Shown in pieces: positions 55,001 to 59,344 of a stretch of 59,344 nt of DNA; positions within the stretch are counted from its first letter, which is position 1; every line of letters begins with the position of its first letter. The notes below the pieces were generated by a model, which was not told the origin of the DNA, did no database searches, and saw nothing but the letters and a program-made list of their open reading frames with translations. The position numbers were made by a program, and so were the translations under genes. Source of the stretch: Flavobacteriaceae bacterium (GTDB lineage Bacteria; Bacteroidota; Bacteroidia; Flavobacteriales; Flavobacteriaceae); assembly GCA_021647405.1 (NCBI GenBank), contig JAKIUU010000015.1, positions 1 through 59,344 on the forward strand, read 5' to 3'.

Positions 55001-55893
55001 GCTGTAATGGGGGGAGGAGTTGTGATGTGCTTTCCTGCACCATTGTCAATAGTTATAAAATAATAAGCAGCATCGCTATAAATGTTCTTTATGTGATTAA
55101 TACTTCCGATTGACGGATCAACATTCCAGCTATCAGGGCCTTTTGCGTAAAATAAAACGAAGTCATTGTTGTTAAAAATAGCATCATTTCCAGAATCTAC
55201 ATAAAGGGCGTTTTCTTGTAAATCTACGTTTCTAAAAGAGCTGTTTTTCTGAGGTAATAAAGCCCCTCCATTTCCAAAAATCCGAATATTATCTGGGTTT
55301 AAATTGGAGGTGTTAATACCCAAACCTTTTAAAAAATTTACATCTATTTTAAATACACCAGTAGTATCAACAGCAAATTTGTACCAAGTGCCATTGGCTA
55401 AAACAGAATTTTGAACAGCTGTCTTTTGGCTGTTTCTAAAAGTATTTGATGTACCAGAATAATTAAGTGTAAAACTTTCTACTTTTAAAATAGCATTGCC
55501 TTTCTTAACTAAAGGTTCAATATAAAGTTGTATCTCGTTTGTATTTGCAGCACTTATATTGTTTAAATTAGTTATCACCTCAGACGAGAGTTTTGATAAA
55601 ACACTTTTTGGAAGGGGGCTATTTAAAGGGCTGTATTTTATATGGCTCAAATAAAATGAGACTATTTGTATGTTAGAATCGTTTTGCCAAGTACTTGTAT
55701 AGGTAGGGACTAAATTTTCGTTTACAACATTATTCTCAGTTAAAGGTATTTTTAATTGTTTTTCATTACTTAGCAGTACAATTTGAGGTTTGGTCCAATG
55801 AAGTTTAAAATCCTTTTTATAATTTTGCTGCGCAAAACTGACACCTGTGCCACATATGACAAGTAATAGCGAAAAAAATCCTTTTTTTATCAT
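52060..55893 (-). CDS. porU: T9SS C-terminal signal peptidase PorU
   Basis: The protein has 1277 residues from ATG 55893. A longer frame adds a 13-residue extension with no signal character. A signal peptide ends FA|Q (21|22). An N-terminal beta region (about 100-540) precedes a gingipain-type C25 peptidase domain (about 545-930) with His789 in YYGHGG and Cys823 in VTCEF, 34 residues apart as in gingipains. A C-terminal segment with YPNPF and GKLVKTI resembles a sorting domain. PorU is a sortase-like enzyme that removes the sorting domain from cargo and attaches the cargo to lipid at the surface. It is divergent from gldJ. Confidence 0.95.
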   Translation of the reverse strand: MIKKGFFSLLLVICGTGVSFAQQNYKKDFKLHWTKPQIVLLSNEKQLKIPLTENNVVNENLVPTYTSTWQNDSNIQIVSFYLSHIKYSPLNSPLPKSVLSKLSSEVITNLNNISAANTNEIQLYIEPLVKKGNAILKVESFTLNYSGTSNTFRNSQKTAVQNSVLANGTWYKFAVDTTGVFKIDVNFLKGLGINTSNLNPDNIRIFGNGGALLPQKNSSFRNVDLQENALYVDSGNDAIFNNNDFVLFYAKGPDSWNVDPSIGSINHIKNIYSDAAYYFITIDNGAGKHITTPPPITANASLQINTFNDYIFHEKEAVNLFAIGQQWFGESFSIDNTQQINFTFTDVDISVPIKVKTRAVVSSSVTSQLQVQLNNNPLYNLSFFANTPGSLTLASASQNIAEATITDDNIALNLTYNNGGNPSARSYLDYIEISGMKHLIARHKQFSFRNFEAAKADANTVVSYTISNSENIFQVWDVTDFLNPKIITNQSASADFSFNAQGGTSNGTTQLSEYIVLNNTDFFSPTKLANSKIPNQNLHALQNIDYLIITRNNLIDQASRLANYHKLNNNYTTAVIDVKQIFNEFGSGSPDLTSIRDFIKYLYDNATSSAKKIKFVTLFGDTSYDFKDRITNNNNIIPAFQSLESFNLATSYVTDDYYGMMDANEGLLTFSDKQDVATGRYPITTVQEAKAAVDKTLNYYGKKAFGDWRNLITVVADDPDKASEFVLQETVERISDNISLNKPIFNLKKIYADAYKQQTSAGGERYPDVNIAITTAVENGTLVIDYYGHGGEDGWANERILGVSQIQGWVNPNTLPLFITVTCEFAKLDNPLRLTAGEFVFNNPQGGATSLITTTREIFISVGQAFNENLVTKLFAFNGENQSVSQALMTMKNNFTTSQRLFVYYFGDPALKLAQPSSNILITKMNDVLLTQAVDTLKALSHVSFEGVVTNENNQVLTDFNGVLSTTIFDKSIDKTTLDNNNFGRKLTFDALESKIYRGRSTVTNGTFKFDFIVPKDIRVAFGKGKMSFYADNKIIDKAGYNFDITIGGINKNAAEDNQGPNVSLFMNDESFLDGGNTNQSPLFIASLEDASGINTSLTAVDHDIIAILDGDQSNPIILNDFYQTELDSFKKGKVNFQLRNLSTGIHTIKFKAWDTYNNLSEASLTFNVVADNGITLNHVLNYPNPFVNYTEFWFEHNRPNEALEVQIQIFTISGKLVKTINKSLQTSGTLSRDIIWNGLDDYGAKIGKGVYIYKLTVKSSITQDKAEKIEKLVILR

Positions 55894-56082
55894 AAAAATG
55901 TAACGCTGTGTGTAAAAAAATATTTTATACATGCAACATTACATATAATAAAGAAATAATACAATCGTTATAGCAGAATAATAATTTTAAAAAGTGTAAA
56001 ATATTAGTGTAATTGCTCTAAATTTTATTAATATTGTAAATTGCATGGTTGTATAAGTATAAATTTAAGCATTTTATATCAA

Positions 56083-57894
56083 ATGAAATTTCAAAATATT
56101 TTTAAATCAGTAACAATCATATTGTTATCTGTATTATTTTTATCCAGTTGTCTTAGAACAGAGCGTTCTAAATCTACTTTAACAGGATGGAATTTTAACG
56201 ATCCTCGATTTGGTAACTTTACGGCACCAGTAGATTATAGAGGTCAAAAAACACCTCCGGGAATGGTTTTAATTGAAGGAGGTACCTTTACAATGGGGCA
56301 TGTACAAGATGATGTAATGTTTGATTGGAATTCAACACCAGTACGCCAACAATTGCGTTCATTTTATATTGATGAAGCCGAAGTTACAAATAAAGAATAC
56401 AGTTTTTATTTAGAATATTTAAGCCGTGTGTTTCCACAATCCGACACCATGGATATTAACAAACGTATCTATCAAGCTGCCTTACCAGATACCTTGGTTT
56501 GGCGAGAAAAATTGGGGTCGACAGAGTTGCTTTCTGAAACCTATTTAAGACATCCCGCTTTTGCAGATTATCCTGTTGTAGGAGTCTCTTGGTTACAAGC
56601 TGTTCAATATTGCAAATGGCGAACCGATAGGGTAAACGAAAGAATTTTAATGGATAAAGGTATTTTAAAACCTCTTTTTGCTGATGATTCAATCAGTGTA
56701 GAGGGCGAAAATCACTTTGTGACAGAAACCTATTTAAGAAACCCCTATTTACTTTTTAATGGCGATTCGTCTATTTATAATAAAGGTATTCCTGTACGAA
56801 AGAGTTTAAGCAGCAAACGGAAAAGTATTTTTGGAAAACGTAGTACACGAAAATCACGAAATAGAAATACGGCCATAGCCGACACACTTTTACAAGATAC
56901 AAGCCTTTTTGTTACAGAGGCCAAACCATTACCTAAAAAACCAAAGTTTACAGGAAGACATGTTACCATATCTGATGGTTTATTGGTGCCAAAATACAGA
57001 CTACCAACTGAAGCCGAATGGGAATACGCCGCAAAAGCTGAGGTAGAAAACAGAGAATACAATACAATAAAAGGACGTAAAAAATACACTTGGAACGGCA
57101 AATATACCCGTGATAACTCAAAACGTTACAAAGGCGATATGCTTGCTAACTTCAAACAAGGAAGAGGAGATTATAGCGGCTTGGCTGGGTGGAGTAGTGA
57201 TGGCGCAGATATTACTGCTGCAATAAAAACCTATAAACCAAATGCCTTTGGACTTTATAATATGGCTGGCAATGTGGCCGAATGGGTGGCCGATATTTAC
57301 AGACCTATAATAGATTCTCAGGCAAATGACTTTAATTATTTTAGAGGTACAAACTTTTTAAAAACCTATATAGATTCACTTGGAAAAGTTGTAATTCTCG
57401 ATTATAATAATTTAAGAATTGACACATTAGGCAACGGAATGATTGTGCCAAAGGGATTACCGGGAGAGATAAAATATGTACCTATTACCAAAGACGATTC
57501 TTTTATGAGGTATAATTATAGAAAAGCAAATAATGCCGATTTAAATGATGGCGATTTGGCTTCTAATAAATATTTTTATAAAGATGAAGATGATGCCGAG
57601 CTAGTTCCCAGAATGTACAACTCTCCTCAAAATAAGATTGGTGTTGATGAGCAAGGCAGGTTAATTAAAAAATACGATACAAAATCCAATAGAAGAACAC
57701 TAATAAATAACAATTTACGTGTTTATAAAGGAGGTTCTTGGAGAGATAGGTCTTATTGGTTAGATCCTGCACAGCGCAGATACCTGCCAGAATATGCTGC
57801 TACAGATTATATTGGCTTTAGATGTGCTATGGACAGGCTAGGTTCGTCGTCGTTATCACGCGATAAGAGAGCTCATTTTTTGAAAAGAAAATAA
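56083..57894 (+). CDS. gldJ: Gliding-motility/T9SS lipoprotein GldJ
   Basis: The protein has 603 residues from ATG 56083. The lipobox Cys is residue 23 (LSSC). A TTG start at 56041 would destroy the signal peptide. An FGE-sulfatase (SUMF1-like) domain (about 60-595) is split by a charged insert (about 225-310, rich in KRKSIF- and KSRNRN-like sequence). Its motifs YRLPTEAEWEYAA, NMAGNVAEWV and GGSWRDRSYWL lack an obvious catalytic Cys pair, as is usual for the non-enzymatic Gld group. GldJ is needed for gliding and stabilises the GldK-GldL-GldM-GldN motor. Confidence 0.93.
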   Translation: MKFQNIFKSVTIILLSVLFLSSCLRTERSKSTLTGWNFNDPRFGNFTAPVDYRGQKTPPGMVLIEGGTFTMGHVQDDVMFDWNSTPVRQQLRSFYIDEAEVTNKEYSFYLEYLSRVFPQSDTMDINKRIYQAALPDTLVWREKLGSTELLSETYLRHPAFADYPVVGVSWLQAVQYCKWRTDRVNERILMDKGILKPLFADDSISVEGENHFVTETYLRNPYLLFNGDSSIYNKGIPVRKSLSSKRKSIFGKRSTRKSRNRNTAIADTLLQDTSLFVTEAKPLPKKPKFTGRHVTISDGLLVPKYRLPTEAEWEYAAKAEVENREYNTIKGRKKYTWNGKYTRDNSKRYKGDMLANFKQGRGDYSGLAGWSSDGADITAAIKTYKPNAFGLYNMAGNVAEWVADIYRPIIDSQANDFNYFRGTNFLKTYIDSLGKVVILDYNNLRIDTLGNGMIVPKGLPGEIKYVPITKDDSFMRYNYRKANNADLNDGDLASNKYFYKDEDDAELVPRMYNSPQNKIGVDEQGRLIKKYDTKSNRRTLINNNLRVYKGGSWRDRSYWLDPAQRRYLPEYAATDYIGFRCAMDRLGSSSLSRDKRAHFLKRK

Positions 57895-57920
57895 AACGCA
57901 CCAACAAATAAGTTTAAATT

Positions 57921-57956
57921 AGCCCAATATCTCAAAAGTAGGTGTTGGGCTTTTTT
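57921..57956 (+). terminator. Terminator after gldJ
   Basis: AGCCCAATATC pairs with GGTGTTGGGCT (with G-U pairs) around a short loop, followed by TTTTTT. It lies 26 bases past the gldJ stop and 9 bases before murF, so murF may depend on read-through or on a promoter inside gldJ. Confidence 0.8.
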
Positions 57957-57965
57957 CTTTAACAG

Positions 57966-59243
57966 ATGGAAATTGAAAATTTATACAAATTAATTTCAGG
58001 GAAACTTTGTGTAACAGATACACGTAAAGTTGTAAAAAATACCGCTTTTTTTGCCTTAAAAGGAGCGAATTTTAATGGCAATGCTTTTGCCTCTCAAGCC
58101 ATAAATGACGGCGCATCTTACGCCATAATAGACGATGAGAAATACATAGTTTCTGAACAAACTATTTTGGTTTCTAATGTTTTAAAAAGTTTACAAGAGC
58201 TCGCGGCTTATCATCGTAAAAAGTTGGGAATACCTGTTATTTCTATAACGGGTAGCAACGGAAAAACAACCACCAAAGAACTTGTTGGTGCTGTCTTATC
58301 GCAAAAGTACAATACGCTTAGCACAAAAGGCAATTTCAACAACCATATTGGTGTGCCACTTACATTACTATCAATGGATGTAACTACCGAAATAGGTGTG
58401 GTAGAAATGGGTGCCAATCATTTAGGCGAAATAGATTTTTTATGTAAAATTGCCCAACCCAATTTTGGTTATGTTACCAATTTTGGAAAAGCCCATCTCG
58501 AAGGTTTTGGCAGTCTTGAAGGTGTAATCAGTGCCAAATCAGAACTGTACTCATTTCTAAAAAATAACGATGCTTTGGCTTTTGTCAATACCGATGATGC
58601 CATTCAGGTAAAACAATCAGAAGGTTTAAATATAGCGCCTTTTAATTCAGAGGTAATTCAGCTTAAAAGTGCCCATCCGTTTGTAGCAGTATTGTATAAA
58701 AATGCTGTTATTCAAAGCAAACTTATAGGAGCATACAATTATAAAAATATTGTGGCTGCCATTGCCATTGGTTCTTTTTTTGATGTGCCCTTGCATCAGA
58801 TTAAAGAAGCTATTGAAAAATATGAGCCCAAAAATAACCGTTCTCAGATAATTCAGAAAAAGGATTTACAAATTATTTTAGATGCTTATAATGCCAACCC
58901 AACCAGTGTAACTTTGGCTCTTGAAAATCTAAGCCAACTAGATGTAGCACCAAAAACGGTGGTTTTAGGTGATATGTTTGAATTGGGTAAAACGGCTAAA
59001 GAAGAACATCAAAACATAATTACTCTTTTAGAAAAATCTGATTTTGATAAAGTTTATTTGATTGGCGATAATTTTTATCAGACAAGAGTTCAAAATCCCA
59101 GTATTTTAAAGTTTAATACATTTGCCGATTTTAAGGCATATTTTACTTCCCCCAAGAAAGGGGTTGTTTTAATAAAAGCTTCACGAGGTATGGCACTCGA
59201 ACGTGTGGTCGGTTTACTTAGTCGTCCCTATTTTAATCGATAA
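57966..59243 (+). CDS. murF: UDP-N-acetylmuramoyl-tripeptide:D-alanyl-D-alanine ligase MurF
   Basis: The protein has 425 residues. The Mur ligase N-terminal domain (about 1-80), the P-loop TGSNGKTTTKE (about 95-105) and central domain, and the C-terminal domain (about 310-425, with DAYNANPTS and VLGDMFELG) are complete. It adds D-Ala-D-Ala to the UDP-MurNAc tripeptide with ATP. It lies 71 bases after gldJ with a hairpin between. The last 101 bases of the window (59244-59344) are AT-rich and show no feature. Confidence 0.95.
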   Translation: MEIENLYKLISGKLCVTDTRKVVKNTAFFALKGANFNGNAFASQAINDGASYAIIDDEKYIVSEQTILVSNVLKSLQELAAYHRKKLGIPVISITGSNGKTTTKELVGAVLSQKYNTLSTKGNFNNHIGVPLTLLSMDVTTEIGVVEMGANHLGEIDFLCKIAQPNFGYVTNFGKAHLEGFGSLEGVISAKSELYSFLKNNDALAFVNTDDAIQVKQSEGLNIAPFNSEVIQLKSAHPFVAVLYKNAVIQSKLIGAYNYKNIVAAIAIGSFFDVPLHQIKEAIEKYEPKNNRSQIIQKKDLQIILDAYNANPTSVTLALENLSQLDVAPKTVVLGDMFELGKTAKEEHQNIITLLEKSDFDKVYLIGDNFYQTRVQNPSILKFNTFADFKAYFTSPKKGVVLIKASRGMALERVVGLLSRPYFNR

Positions 59244-59344
59244 GTTTGTGTTTATTAGTATTTTATATTGATTTTATTAGTCAAAAACACGTTAAAAAAG
59301 ACCAATTTTACGTATCTTAGGGCAAAAACCTTGTCAAATGCGTT

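Noticed and set aside
56041..56082. TTG start for GldJ
   Set aside because: The extension has no signal-peptide character. ATG 56083 gives a standard lipoprotein signal with Cys23.
1..59344. CRISPR arrays, tRNA or rRNA genes, insertion sequences, prophage, att sites
   Set aside because: I looked through the gaps and found no regularly spaced repeats, cloverleaf sequences, transposase genes or terminal repeats. A covariance-model scan would settle small RNAs.

Overview
The window looks like a chromosome segment of a marine Flavobacteriaceae (Bacteroidota). Support for this: AT-rich DNA, SusC/SusD genes, type IX secretion (T9SS) components and cargo tails, GldJ, Bacteroidota-type promoters (TTG, 17-20 bases, TAnnTTTG), lipoproteins with acidic residues just after the lipid-bearing Cys, and many signal peptides cleaved in front of Gln. 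I saw no rRNA, tRNA, insertion sequence, prophage or CRISPR array.

Region 1 (368-21935) is a polysaccharide utilisation locus that best fits laminarin or another beta-1,3-glucan. In order it holds a membrane-spanning propeller/LuxR-type regulator, SusC, SusD, two PKD-type surface glycan-binding lipoproteins, a GH16 laminarinase lipoprotein, a sugar porter of the major facilitator family, a clan GH-A glycosidase lipoprotein, a very large cytoplasmic GH149-like beta-1,3-glucan phosphorylase, a GH3 beta-glucosidase lipoprotein and a LacI-type repressor. The layout suggests surface capture and cutting by GH16, TonB-dependent import, periplasmic trimming, uptake by the porter and cytoplasmic phosphorolysis.

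Region 2 (21996-36609) is mostly housekeeping: a DUF975 membrane protein, uridine kinase, a DivIC/FtsB-like division protein, both methylmalonyl-CoA mutase subunits, DoxX, an Rrf2 regulator, tryptophanase, a fused CcsBA cytochrome c maturation protein, a TPR protein, ribosomal protein L31 type B, a glutaminyl cyclase and a beta-helix lipoprotein.

Region 3 (36655-41875) is the least understood part. It holds two Reeler-like (choice-of-anchor V) T9SS cargo proteins that each carry a CxxCH haem motif, a DUF5777 beta-barrel protein, a lamin-tail-like T9SS cargo protein, a small cytochrome c lipoprotein, an OB-fold membrane protein and YceI. I read it as a possible envelope haem/electron-transfer module.

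Region 4 (42064-50848) carries an SDR enzyme, a SprT-like metalloprotein, mannose-1-phosphate guanylyltransferase, a DUF389 protein, an MlaE/MlaF-type ABC transporter, a PafA-type phosphatase, a KAS III-like synthase and cytidine deaminase. Region 5 (50876-59243) is the T9SS/gliding core: porV and porU on the minus strand, with gldJ and then murF divergent from them.
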